Both the position numbers and the translations under genes were made by a program. A stretch of DNA of 64,000 bases from Sanguinoderma infundibulare (Eukaryota; Basidiomycota; Agaricomycetes; Polyporales; Polyporaceae). Below, in pieces: positions 34,201 through 43,081 of this stretch (its first letter is position 1; each line of letters opens with the position of its first letter). The stretch is from the NCBI GenBank assembly GCA_032821775.1, contig JAVLRN010000018.1, forward strand, positions 186,001 through 250,000. The letters are read 5' to 3'. The notes below the pieces were generated by a model that saw only the letters and a list, made by a program, of their open reading frames with translations, did no database searches and was not told where the DNA came from.

Positions 34201-34368
34201 CCATTAATATATTATCCCACAACGCCTATCCAGGCCCACGTGCAGCCCCCGGCAGGAACACAACTCGGCCAACCTCCGCCACCGCTGCCCATGCCACCCT
34301 CGACACCCATCCATCCATATATGCAACTACCACCCGCTGCTAGCCATCCATCTGTACCTGAGACGTAG
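28236..34368 (+). CDS. Large lineage-specific basidiomycete gene with coding minisatellites
   Basis: Exon 1 is just ATG (28236-28238); exon 2 starts at 28293 (SEQGSSIPGQVPEAHSS). Further exons follow the same splice phase through 29130, 29193-29299, 29361-29664 and 29725 onwards. Exon 29725 onwards contains the 1.5-kb array read as (AEGG/AAGR/ADGR)n, a frame that has no ATG. After the array comes the conserved part: ANIATVNQAFSTVHNLAKDV, VLDLWNSTTQRTHVKLNLWN, LYGAYFKDHQKEEL, RCYQAFLEVYGEEDAKTLL, SMYGFSGIVALVGNN, FFEMRCRTDRDGVLSHLKAH, LPWKSAGPTFVSRKVRWRNW. A disordered tail has a KGKGKG-type run and another (DGRG/DDRA)n array and ends with a proline-rich segment. I recall similar proteins as multi-copy in mushroom genomes, but no function is known to me. 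Exon joins were checked locally, not end to end. Confidence 0.65.
29383..29622 (+). repeat. 12-bp minisatellite, ANGS/ANGR/ADGS units
   Basis: Roughly twenty units of GCGAACGGTAGC / GCGCGGATGGTC type, coding Ala-Asn-Gly-Ser, Ala-Asn-Gly-Arg and Ala-Asp-Gly-Ser. The flanking exon end and following intron closely resemble those of the preceding exon, so the exon appears to be a duplicated and expanded copy. Confidence 0.9.
29742..31290 (+). repeat. Higher-order coding minisatellite, 240-bp and 480-bp periods
   Basis: Built of 12-bp based subunits (GGCGCTGCCGGTCGC, GCCGACGGTTGC, GTCGATGGCCGC, GCTGAAGGGG). Within it a 96-bp pair of subunits alternates GAAGAGGG and GAAGGGGG. Larger blocks repeat every 240 bp: the segment GGCCGCGCCGACGATCACGC recurs at 30181, 30421, 30661 and 30901. 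Alternate blocks carry G or A in TGCC(G/A)GTCGC, making a 480-bp superunit. Only one other substitution is obvious (30546). All three forward frames and at least one reverse frame (514 codons) are open. The splice-consistent frame is the AEGG/ADGR one. Confidence 0.95.
33139..33252 (+). repeat. Purine-strand (GAAGGG)n-type low-complexity run
   Basis: A near-pure purine tract of GGGAAG, GAGAGG and GAGAAG hexamers inside the large gene, coding alternating Lys with Gly or Glu. Such strand-asymmetric tracts can form triplex or G-rich structures; here the coding outcome is a charged, disordered linker. Confidence 0.85.
33789..33930 (+). repeat. 12-bp minisatellite, DGRG/DDRA units
   Basis: Twelve or so units of GGTCGCGGGGAC and GATCGCGCGGAC, coding Asp-Gly-Arg-Gly and Asp-Asp-Arg-Ala near the C-terminal disordered tail of the large gene. 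It belongs to the same unit family as the arrays at 1760, 29383 and 34676. Confidence 0.9.
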
Positions 34369-34886
34369 TATTCATGTCGTTATTTGTGTCTCCAAATGTG
34401 GTGATACTTTGGTCAATTGTCATGCGAATGTTTCATGTCTTGCGAATGTTTCATGTCTTGCTGTAGCACTGAATGATGCAAACTCTTTTGAAGCTGATTA
34501 ATTGTAGCTTTCGTTGTTCAGAGAAATAACCCTCAATGAATGTGTGTCATCCATCATCGGAAAATTCGCCGCAATAACAACAGCTATATCGACATCGCAA
34601 GCTCGGGCTAACAGTCGTGCAGACAGTGTTGTGGACCCACGCAAGGAACTAATTCTGGACAGGCTATTTTTCGGGCGTGCGGATGGCCGCGCTAACAGAT
34701 GGTCGCGCTAACGGTCGTGCGGACGGTCGCGCTAACGGTCGTGCGGACAGTGTCGGAGGAAGCAATTCTGGACAGACTATTTTTGGGCTACAGGGAGAGC
34801 GAACAACTGGGTGGGAGGTCTCTTTGACTAGTTTCACACGGCACTGGAAGGAGTCTTAGAGAGGCGTCAGGGTCCTGCCTGGGGTG
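34369..34886. other. 3' flank with tandem repeats and a further minisatellite patch
   Basis: Downstream of the large gene. An 18-bp unit (GCGAATGTTTCATGTCTT) is tandemly repeated near 34424-34462. At 34676-34752 several units of GGTCGCGCTAAC and GGTCGTGCGGAC occur outside any gene I can support, showing that the minisatellite is not confined to coding sequence. Confidence 0.6.
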
Positions 34887-34938
34887 GACGGTATAGACGC
34901 CCACTGTGTACGCACACACAGTGGGCGTCTATACCGTC
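34887..34938. repeat. Perfect 23-bp inverted repeat (hairpin) with 6-nt loop
   Basis: Left arm 34887-34909 begins GACGGTATAGACGCCC; the right arm 34916-34938 is its exact reverse complement; the loop is ACGCAC. Perfect arms of this length are rare by chance. It may be a palindromic insertion, the tip of a small non-autonomous element, or the base of a structured transcript. Confidence 0.92.
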
Positions 34939-35934
34939 AACTTGTCTTTGAATTGCCACCTCACCGTGGTCTCCCATCTCTGCTACTCCGCTCTTGGCAC
35001 CTCCTCTGCCTTATTTCGCCTCCAGCCCTCTGTGATCCAACTCTGGGACCTCAATTCGCGGATCCAAGGTGCGTGCAAGCATTACCTATCACAAGTTCCA
35101 TGCCCAATCCATATCCTTGTGCCTCCCCATCCAATAGCACGCCTTCAGACCGCACAAGTTTCCTGCAGGTGCTTGCGATTAAATCAATTCATGAAGAGGT
35201 CAGGTGCTTTGGGCATTCAGGACCTTTGCGAGTTTATAGGCACTGTTCCCCGTAAGTGTCTTCTCTTCAATCTTGGCCACCACGACCACTCCTTCTTGCA
35301 CCCGGTCCCGCAGATCTCGTCATCAGACATGACCCTTGGTGACCTTGTGGGGCTCTTCTCGAGGGAGAAGGCAGCAGAGTTCACCAAGGACATGTGGGTC
35401 CACCTCAGGTTCGACCCACACAATCAATCAACGTGGCTGGTTGACTGCAAGCGCATACACATGCCATACCACAAGCTGAAGCCTGTTGCGATGTTCGCAC
35501 CCAGGGTGAGTTCCATGCAAATTTCAGCTGATCCGTCCACCGTCGCCTTCGCGAACTTGTTTTCCTACCCCAAGTTTCGACTCCCGAGCCCCCTGATCCC
35601 ACTTTCCTCTTCTAGGGCTGCGCCTGTGCTCTGTTCAATGTTACTCCTGACCCCGCCTCTGCTGTCATTCCTCCCTCGCAGGCTCCGCTTCCCCGCTTTC
35701 CCCCCTCAAGTCCTCAACATCAACCCGCACCGCGGCTGCTTCTCTACAATGCAGCTTGCGGGCGCGCTCCGGAAGCGGTGCAAGTGTTCTGTCTGCCGCA
35801 TCCGGAGCCTCAATGGTTCTCCAGGAGAGCACTTCTGCAGGTGCGAAGCTGACAGGTATTCTTGGGAGGCTCCACAGTGGCAGCCTCGGGACCGCTGCTC
35901 GGTGAGTTTCTCTCGCCATTGTGTTCATGCATGA
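34906..35934 (+). CDS. Hypothetical gene, exon structure uncertain
   Basis: A 342-codon frame is open, but good splice sites inside suggest a spliced gene. The best pieces are RSGALGIQDLCEFIGTVP, then (donor GTAAGT at 35251, acceptor CCGCAG near 35314) SDMTLGDLVGLFSREKAAEF, WVHLRFDPHNQSTWLVDCKR and YHKLKPVAMFAP, then a donor GTGAGT at about 35504. The codon choice and amphipathic text of the middle exon look protein-like. I recognise no domain. The start, the last exon and the stop are not determined; the interval is the outer open frame. Confidence 0.4.
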   Translation: MYAHTVGVYTVNLSLNCHLTVVSHLCYSALGTSSALFRLQPSVIQLWDLNSRIQGACKHYLSQVPCPIHILVPPHPIARLQTAQVSCRCLRLNQFMKRSGALGIQDLCEFIGTVPRKCLLFNLGHHDHSFLHPVPQISSSDMTLGDLVGLFSREKAAEFTKDMWVHLRFDPHNQSTWLVDCKRIHMPYHKLKPVAMFAPRVSSMQISADPSTVAFANLFSYPKFRLPSPLIPLSSSRAAPVLCSMLLLTPPLLSFLPRRLRFPAFPPQVLNINPHRGCFSTMQLAGALRKRCKCSVCRIRSLNGSPGEHFCRCEADRYSWEAPQWQPRDRCSVSFSRHCVHA

Positions 35935-36330
35935 CCATGCTGATCATTTTACGTCCCTTTTCACGCACACGTTCCATACGCGTCCAATGTGTATGTCGTT
36001 TGTCTCCTTGTCCCTTCACTCAGCTCTCGCCGAGGACTGCGCCGCTTCATGCCCGCCATCCCTGCTCTGCCCCCTCCGACTGCGCCCCTCCCCGCAGTGT
36101 CCCCGGTCCTCATGCTGACCAACTCGCCTCCTGGCTCCCCTCTTTCGACCAGTGTCGGGAGCCCTTCATCACCCACGATGACTGGAATCTCGCGCCAGCC
36201 ACTCAGCCGGCGGCACAGATGTCGAACAACTACTGCCAAGGATCCAGGCCTGGGAGGGTGATCCCAAGCCCGGTGTGTATAGAGGGCCTCCAATATATTT
36301 GTTCTTACTGCTGAATATCCGAGGGACGTG

Positions 36331-36906
36331 AACCGGAGTCGAAATATTTGGGTTTATTTTGAAATGTCTGAAAGCAACGTGGGGAGGGACGTCCTCCGTG
36401 GCGCTGACTTACAGTGATCCAAATATTTGAGTGAGTGCAAATATTTGAAGCAGCCCGAATATTTGGTGGATGGTCGTGTATTGAGTAGACTCGGCGTTGA
36501 TCACATGCCCCTCAAATATTTGGGCCAACATGAAATATTTGGCAGGCTGGCAGTGTGGGAGATGTCCCTCCCACTTCCCGGCGGCGGCCCAAATACTTCG
36601 AAATATTTGGAAATATTTGGGGGACACATTGACTAGGGGCATGGCTCGTTCTTCCTGATGGGGCAAAATATTTTGAAATATTTGAGAATATTTGAGGGAG
36701 TCCCCTGGGGGAGTATCTACTACATCGATGAAGACATTCACAGGATGAGGTAAATATTTGTAAGTACAGCCAAAATATTTGGAGTGGCCCTCCACGACGT
36801 CTCGAAATATCTCGGGGGAGGGCACGAAATATTTGGGGGGGCATGATAGTCATTGGGCTAAAAAATTTGAGTATAACTATAACTAACGTCCCATCAAATA
36901 TTTCAC
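36331..36906. repeat. Array of AAATATTT palindromes
   Basis: Thirteen exact AAATATTT octamers, plus several one-mismatch forms, lie in about 570 bp of otherwise GC-rich DNA. Most are followed by G or GG and preceded by G or C. Spacing is irregular (adjacent copies 10 bp apart at 36601-36620, others 20-100 bp). Weak minus-strand open frames read these as repeated KYF and QIF, which is a by-product. It could be a protein-binding array, a DNA-unwinding or bent segment, or the body of a small AT-biased element. Confidence 0.9.
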
Positions 36907-37287
36907 GGACCGACACAGGTGAATCCTTGGTGTTGCGCGCTTATAAAGCGAGCTCGTCTCCGTTTCTCTCCGGGTCGCCCATCACGACAACCCGCATGAA
37001 CGCAACCTTGAGGCGAGGCCATCTTGAGGTGTGGCCGTACATCCCATGCTCTGTGATGTATACTTGGATCGTAACGTTGTTGAACAATGACGGCAGTGTG
37101 GCGCTTTCTGGGTTTGTTCGATCGTACGCCTAGATAGATATACAACAGCGCATCAATACGTCCCACTCGGTCCGCCTCTCCACTTACACCTACTACCCAA
37201 GATACCTCAGAAATAATCTACATACACGTCCGAAATCCTCTGCCCAGTCAACAACAATGTGCGTCTCGTCTGGTCTCAGTCAATCGG
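36907..37287. other. Intergenic, 3' flank of carnitine acetyltransferase
   Basis: No gene is supported. A TATA-like TTATAAAG is at 36940 but no convincing coding start follows. The right end is the 3' untranslated side of the minus-strand gene ending at 37288. Confidence 0.4.
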
Positions 37288-40200
37288 TCAGTACTCCGCC
37301 AAAGGGATGATCTTGCCCGTGTTGTAGTACGACGGCCGGTTCTTCTTCCTCCCGAGCATCTCGATGTCCCCGCTGTCAAAGAACGAATACCCCGCTACAC
37401 ACCCGCAACAAACGCAATCCACGTCAGCGTCAGCCCCACGCTTCCACAATCCCGAAAACACATAACAGAGAACAACAACAACACGCACTCATCATGTCGT
37501 CCTCGTCGTAGCTCCCGACCTCCACCGACCCGCCCCGCCGGTGCCCATTGATCGGCCGGCCGGTCTTCGAGTCGCGCAGGACGCCCTGGTGGTCGACGAA
37601 CGGCTCCGGGCGCTGGTTGGCCGACAGGTGGAGCTGCACCAGGATCCGCTGGATGTCGAGCAGGTACCCCTGGAGCGTGTCGAGGTACCTCCGCGTCTGC
37701 AAGTGCTTCGACGACGCGCATCTGCAGGCGGCAGGCGGTATAAATCCGTCAGCTTGATGAAGACCTTGTAGACAGACAAAGATCGCAACCGAACGTACAT
37801 CGAGATGCCCTCGTCCTTGATGATGTACCCGATCCCGTAGCCCTCCGCCGTCACGGGCCCAAACCCGAACAGCCGCAAGGCCGGGTTCCCGCAGTTGGAC
37901 GTCGAGAGGATCGACCGGTTGATGATGTGCCACCCGTTGTCCGTGAAGATCGCCGGCAGCGGCAACTTCTCCCGCCCGTTCCCGCTCCCGCCGCTGCTCC
38001 CGCTCGACGTTACGCTCGACGGGGACGTCGGCCGCTCGTCCTCGTCAACGACCGCCCCCGCGGCCGCCTCGCGCTCCCGCTGCAGCAGGCAGTAGAGCGC
38101 GTACAGGTGCCTAGGACAAAGTCAGCTAGATGGTTGACCTCACCGAGGACTCGAAACGCGCCTGTCCTGCCCGAGACCCTTACTACACTCCTTCGTCAAG
38201 TTCACATGCCCCTGACACGCCTTCCTCAACAGCGCCACTTTCTGCCCATTCGCCGCCTCGCTAAAGAACGCCCGCAAAAACTCGACCGTGTGCGGCTGCA
38301 CCGTCCTGATCGCCTCCGTCCGCCCGTGCAAGAACGCCTTGGTCATCGCCGGCTCGTACGTGCACTCGATGCGTCCGTACAGCCCATAGTACGCCGCCTG
38401 GAACGCCATCTGGACAAACGCGTCGGGCGAGAAGCCGTGCGAGGTGATGAAGTTCTTGCCGTACGCCTTGAACTCGAGCGCCTGGCAGTCGTTCTGGCAG
38501 ATCAGGTCGCTCAGCCGCGTCTCGGCGAACCGGATGCCCGCGCGCAGCTCGGGGTAGAGCGTCCACTCGAGCTTCTTCGGCGCGGTGTCGAAATGGTAAG
38601 TGTTGGGCGTGTTAGGGGCAGATTGGCCGCGAGCGGGCTTGTACGACTTGGCATATGGGGAGAGTGGGGCGTGGAAGAGCGTCGGGGCGGAGGGGTTGAT
38701 GGAGCGCGCGAGGAGCATGAGGCCTTCGGTGAAGACGTCGGCAGCGAATCTATGAGCGACGGTTATCAGGGTGGTTTTAGCGCTTGATGTGTAAAAATGC
38801 CCCCACCTCAGCACGGTGTGGCCATCGACGCCAGTGTGCTCAAAGTTGATACCTGCAGCACCATCCGCACACACGATGATCTGCAGCTTGTCGTACCAGC
38901 GATTCGTGCACGTCCCGATCTGAATCCCGTTCTTGAGGTCATACGTGCCGCACAAGAAGTTCGCGCACAGCTCCCCGAGGTTCTGCGGCGCCGCGTCGTC
39001 CAAGCATACCACGAACAGCGCGTTGTCGACGACCTCCAGGCACGACTCGTTGTTCTTGTTGCTGATGAGCGCAGCCCGGAGGCTCGACCAGATCTTCCGA
39101 TTCTCCGTTGAGAGGACGCCGATTGAGTTCCGCGCGACCTGCAGAGAGATATCAATATTGATCAACATTGTAACCGTGTGCTACTGAAGGGGCAGTCGAT
39201 TGGTCCAACTCGATTGGCACCCCGTGGCTCAGTAACCTGAAACTCGAGTTTGGAGGAGTGCCGGCCGCGCTTCCGGGAAAGTAACCGACAACGCAATAAG
39301 ACGCGAGCGCCGGGCTGTCAGGCTCCTCGCGAGTTTCGGCTCCGCCACTGGATGCTATGAATTTCTATTTCGTCTCCCTCTCTACGCACGGGGACATGAG
39401 AGGAACTTCAGTTCCGCCAAGGATGGGCCTCCGAGTTTGACGAGGCAGACGGACCTCTTGCGTCGGTAAATGGCCTCCATTTGAAAAGGCGTCATCGATG
39501 CCAATCAAATTGGAACAATCGCATACGTATACCCTCGACTGAACAGGGACGGTGTGTGCTCTCGATTGTTCCAACTAGACTGGCGCGTACGGCCTCGAAA
39601 AGTAAACGAAGTCCAGCCCAACCGCTGGTCGGTTCGAGGAGGTGCGCTGGGTTGGAATCTAAAGACTTCGGAGAAAGGCAAAAAAGTTGTGGCCATGGAC
39701 AGTCGGGGGCCGTTTTAGAAAGCGAGATCCCACGGTGGATCGTGCAGGTAATAGCTGAAGGCAGTGAAGATAGATGGACGCACCTCGTGGATCGGCATCT
39801 GGTCTGCATCCGAGACGATGGCTTGGAGATTCCTCAGGATCTCGCGCTCCGTCAGCACCGGCCGATTCTCGGAATCGAGCACATCAAACCAATCTGGGCC
39901 ATCAACGTAAGCGTTCCGAATACCAACGTCACATACTTATCGTAACTGAGCGAAGGGAAGCGGGACTCACAAAACTGTCCGCGTCGGAGCACAACAATAT
40001 GCCTCGACTCCCCATGCACCTCCATCTTGCAGCCCCTCTGCTCGCCCGGCACGAGTTGATGAAAAAATCAAAATCACATGCGTTACATACATAAGCAGCC
40101 GCTCCGGAGACGCACCTCGGTGGGTATCCTCGCGGTGCCAAACAGGCGGGTATACTGGTCCATGTCGAGCGGTGTCCCACGCATGTGGTCCGGTTCGAGC

Positions 40201-40869
40201 GTCCCCGCGCGGAGATCGTGGATGAAGCCCAGCGAAGAGACGACGAGCGACGCCGCGCGGGGGAGCTGCTGCCCTCGATCGGGGGTCGGATCGTTTCTGC
40301 ACCGCACACACACACCCGGGGCGAAGAAGCACGCGGGAAATCCACCTTCGGAATTCAGTTTCCGGGGCGAGCAGAACGAGGCGACTCACTCGAGCACGAA
40401 GAACGGGTTCAAGGCGAGCACGACGGGGTCCGAGTGCGAGAGGTACGACTCGTACCTGCGTGATAAGATACGCGGGGATATCGAGTCAGGTTCAAGTTCT
40501 CGCCACAGAGTGCAGGCAGACACGCACCAGAACTCCTCGATGTAGCTGCAGATCGCACGGCACAGATCCACGAACGTAAGCGGGATCAGTGCGGGGCCGG
40601 GGGGATTCGAGAAGCACGACGCACCTCGCCTTGTCCTTCGCGTACTCCCTCAGGCGGTCCTGAACGCGCGGGCCGTCGTGCTGCAGAAAGTCGTCGACGG
40701 CCCTCTTGGTCGCCTCGTGCTCCTTCCGGTCCTGCAAGCCCTCTAGTGCACGCAGGTATCGCCGGCAGGTCTCGTCGAGCGGCGGGATGGGCAGCTTCGG
40801 GAGCTCGCCTTGGCGGGCGAAGGTCCGTGATTCTGGCGGGTCCGCCTCGAACTTCGTTACCGGGGCCAT
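37288..40869 (-). CDS. Carnitine O-acetyltransferase
   Basis: Transfers acetyl groups between CoA and carnitine, feeding acetyl units across peroxisomal and mitochondrial membranes. From ATG 40869 exons read FARQGELPKLPIPPLDETCR, YLRALEGLQ, SYIEEFWYESYLSHSDPVV, ALNPFFVLE, RAASLVVSSLGFIHDLRAG, GTPLDMDQYTRLFGTARIP, HIVVLRRGQF, LTEREILRNLQAIVSDA, ALFVVCLDD, CTNRWYDKLQIIV and GAAGINFEHTGVDGHTVLR (catalytic His). The C-terminal half follows (CQALEFKAYGKNFITSHGFS, PDAFVQMAFQAAYYGLYG, YEPAMTKAFLHGRTEAIRTV, LPAIFTDNGWHIINRSILST, EGYGIGYIIKDEGISM), ending LAEY at 37288. All family blocks are present and open. An upstream in-frame Met at 41001 would add a hydrophobic leader; 40869 fits usual starts better. 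One intron (39783-39139) is 645 bp, against about 55 bp for the others, and carries an insertion. The last exons include a serine/glycine-rich low-complexity insert. Confidence 0.92.
39191..39586. mobile_element. MITE-like insertion in an intron of carnitine acetyltransferase
   Basis: Inside the oversized intron, a motif CGATTGGTCCAACTCGATTG (39197-39216) recurs in inverted orientation at 39501-39521 (CCAATCAAATTGGAACAATC) and again in direct orientation at 39563-39583 (CGATTGTTCCAACTAGACTG). The inverted copies could be the ends of a roughly 330-bp non-autonomous element; the last two could form an internal hairpin. No target-site duplication was established and no coding capacity is seen. 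Confidence 0.5.
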
Positions 40870-41561
40870 GTCCTTCGCCGAGGGTATCGCGCAGGAAAGG
40901 TGGGAAGCCGTGGGGGTATTCGAGGGGCCACGGCCGAGAAGCGAGGGTATGTATTGGTGAAGGATGCGGGTGAGAAGGAGAGATATAACGGAGAGCATCA
41001 CCCCGCAAGCGAGCTGCGGAGAAATGCGGGGAAATGCTCTTGGCCAGGTACGTCACGCAGCGATTGGCCAGAGGCGGGCCGGGATCTCGTATCTCCGCAA
41101 CCACCACCGTCCTCCACCATCCCGGACGGAACTCCTCAGCGACAGCGCACACCCGGAACGTCCGCGGAAGCCTGCTCACCGTCTTTGGAGGCTCAAACCG
41201 GATGCGAAACGCAGCGCTCGGGTGTTCCGGATGTCGACCGAGCATCTCAGTAGCGTCTCGGACGTCGAGGGGACAGCAAGGAATGTGGTCGGACTCGGAG
41301 AGCGCAAAGGAGCCCGGCGCTCACCGAGATTGTCTTGACAAGATCCGTGCCGCTTCGCGGGCCGCCCTGCCGCGCTTCAAGCCACACACTGCCAATACAG
41401 CGCGGCAAGAAAGAAGAACCAGGAAGTGGATTTCCGTCTATTCCAGTGCATAACGAAGCATAACGGGTGGTATGTACAGAAACATGAATGTGCTAAAAAT
41501 ACAGTGGAATGTTTCGTGCAGGGGGTAAGTGGCAGGGGTAAGCACGTCGCAGGACGTCACT
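40870..41561. other. Promoter region of carnitine acetyltransferase and intergenic spacer
   Basis: Lies upstream of the minus-strand carnitine acetyltransferase and downstream of the next minus-strand gene. No further gene was recognised. Open frames on the plus strand are antisense shadows. Confidence 0.5.
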
Positions 41562-42145
41562 CTAGCGTCCGGTGGTTGAAGACGATCCCTCAGGCTGTTG
41601 TTGCTCAGCGCATTTCGAAGCGTTTACGAGCCATTGGTTGATCTGAGCGTGCTCGCGACGGTTAGCGCATGCTCGGAGGAGGAGAGGCGAGTACCGGTGT
41701 GCCGCGTTCCGGGCACACACACACTGTGACCGGAAGGCGAAATGCTCACTCACCAGGTTGTACTTGTCCATCTCCTCCGCCGTTAAGTCGACGCACGCCC
41801 TGATGTCCTTCACGGGCCAGATGTCGAACTCGTACTCTGAGGTCCAGCCTTGGGGCGGGGACGGCGGCTCCAGCGACTCGTCCCGAGTACTGGCAACGGA
41901 AGAAGGGCCCTGTGTGGAAATGTGGTTGGGACTCTGCAAGCGGGGACAGCGGCCGAAACTGGAGGGATGAAACGCACGGATGGAGGAGTGTCCTCTTCGC
42001 CGGTTTGGCCGTCCAGCGGCGTGAGTTGTTGCGACGACAGGATGTCGTACTCGTACTCGTCGTTGATGTGCATCTTTGGGTTGGCGATGCCGGGCACGTT
42101 GTAGTAAGGGCAGAAGAAGACGTCCGGGTTGGTGTAGCGCTGCAT
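41562..42145 (-). CDS. Small hypothetical basidiomycete protein, three exons
   Basis: From ATG 42145: MQRYTNPDVFFCPYYNVPGI, NDEYEYDILSSQQLTPLDG, EEDTPPS; an intron of 44 bp (GTGCGT...TTGCAG) joins in frame to SPNHISTQGPSSVASTRDES, GWTSEYEFDIWPVKDIRACV and DLTAEEMDKYNL; a second intron (GTGAGT...CTCAG) leads to INQWLVNASKCAEQQQPE and the stop at 41562. Two similar motifs, EYEYDILS and EYEFDIWP, suggest an internal repeat. No known family. The clean intron joins support a real gene. Confidence 0.6.
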
Positions 42146-43081
42146 GTCGGCTCGATGAGGGTGTCAAGTCACGGATTTTAGTGGGTATAACGGAGGGAGA
42201 GAGACGAGTGGACAGGCGATGGTTGCTGGTTGGGGAAGGGTGCAGACGGTGGCCTTGGATGTGGGGTAGATATATGCCGAGTCGGATGAATGCTTTGCCC
42301 TCGGTGCTCCGCGGTGCTCGGTTACGCGGTCGCCTTTGGCGAGTAAAAACAATGAAAGACGAATATGGGAGGAGTCGACGGGACGGATGACCCACAATGC
42401 GCTCTGCCGGTTCGGCATTGTTCACCCCAAAATACAGTGGCCGGCGCGCAGCGCTTCGAACATCCTGCCAGATTAAGGCCGTAACTACGCTGTTGTGTGT
42501 CCGACTCCGTCACGGTGAATTATTGCCATGTGCGGAACAATTGCCTGGAACACGAACGCATCACACAATACAACTTGAAGGGGCCTTAAGTTCATCAGCT
42601 ACAGTTGCCGCAAGAGAGAATAAGTACAACCTTGTACAACCTCAACTTCATTTACCGGCCGCAACGACCACATGAAAGTTGTGGAGTACTTATAAGGGAG
42701 TGTGCGAAGTGCGTACTTGGCAAGTGTGGTTGGCCAGTGGTTGTCAACCACCCGAGTGCCTGGCCCGACTCGGACGCCAGTGGCGAGCGGAAAACCCGAA
42801 CGTCGGTAGCCCTGGACTACTTGCATGATAACCCAAGTCGTTGTACATGTCAGCAATCACAATGGATGGCGTCGGAAGGGCTAGTGACGACGCGCCAGGT
42901 TGAACGATACGGCGTGTAGTACCACGTGATCGCGACTCGCCCATTGGAGCGGGCACGACTTGGAAGTTCGAGGGTGAGATCCTGGGAACCGGGCCCCTTT
43001 TTTGTCGTGTCGGCGAGCTGCTCTTCAGTCGCGTCTATTACCACAAGAGGCCGTCGGTACTTTGAAGCTCTATCCTCGGGG
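42146..43081. other. Intergenic, nothing recognised
   Basis: A TATA-like GATATATGCC at about 42267 may serve the minus-strand gene at 42145. The rest, up to the start of the segmental duplication, has only short frames without protein character. Confidence 0.45.

Noticed and set aside
36409..36916. Minus-strand proteins with repeated KYFQIF text
   Set aside because: They are translations of the AAATATTT array in two overlapping frames; no splice or start support.
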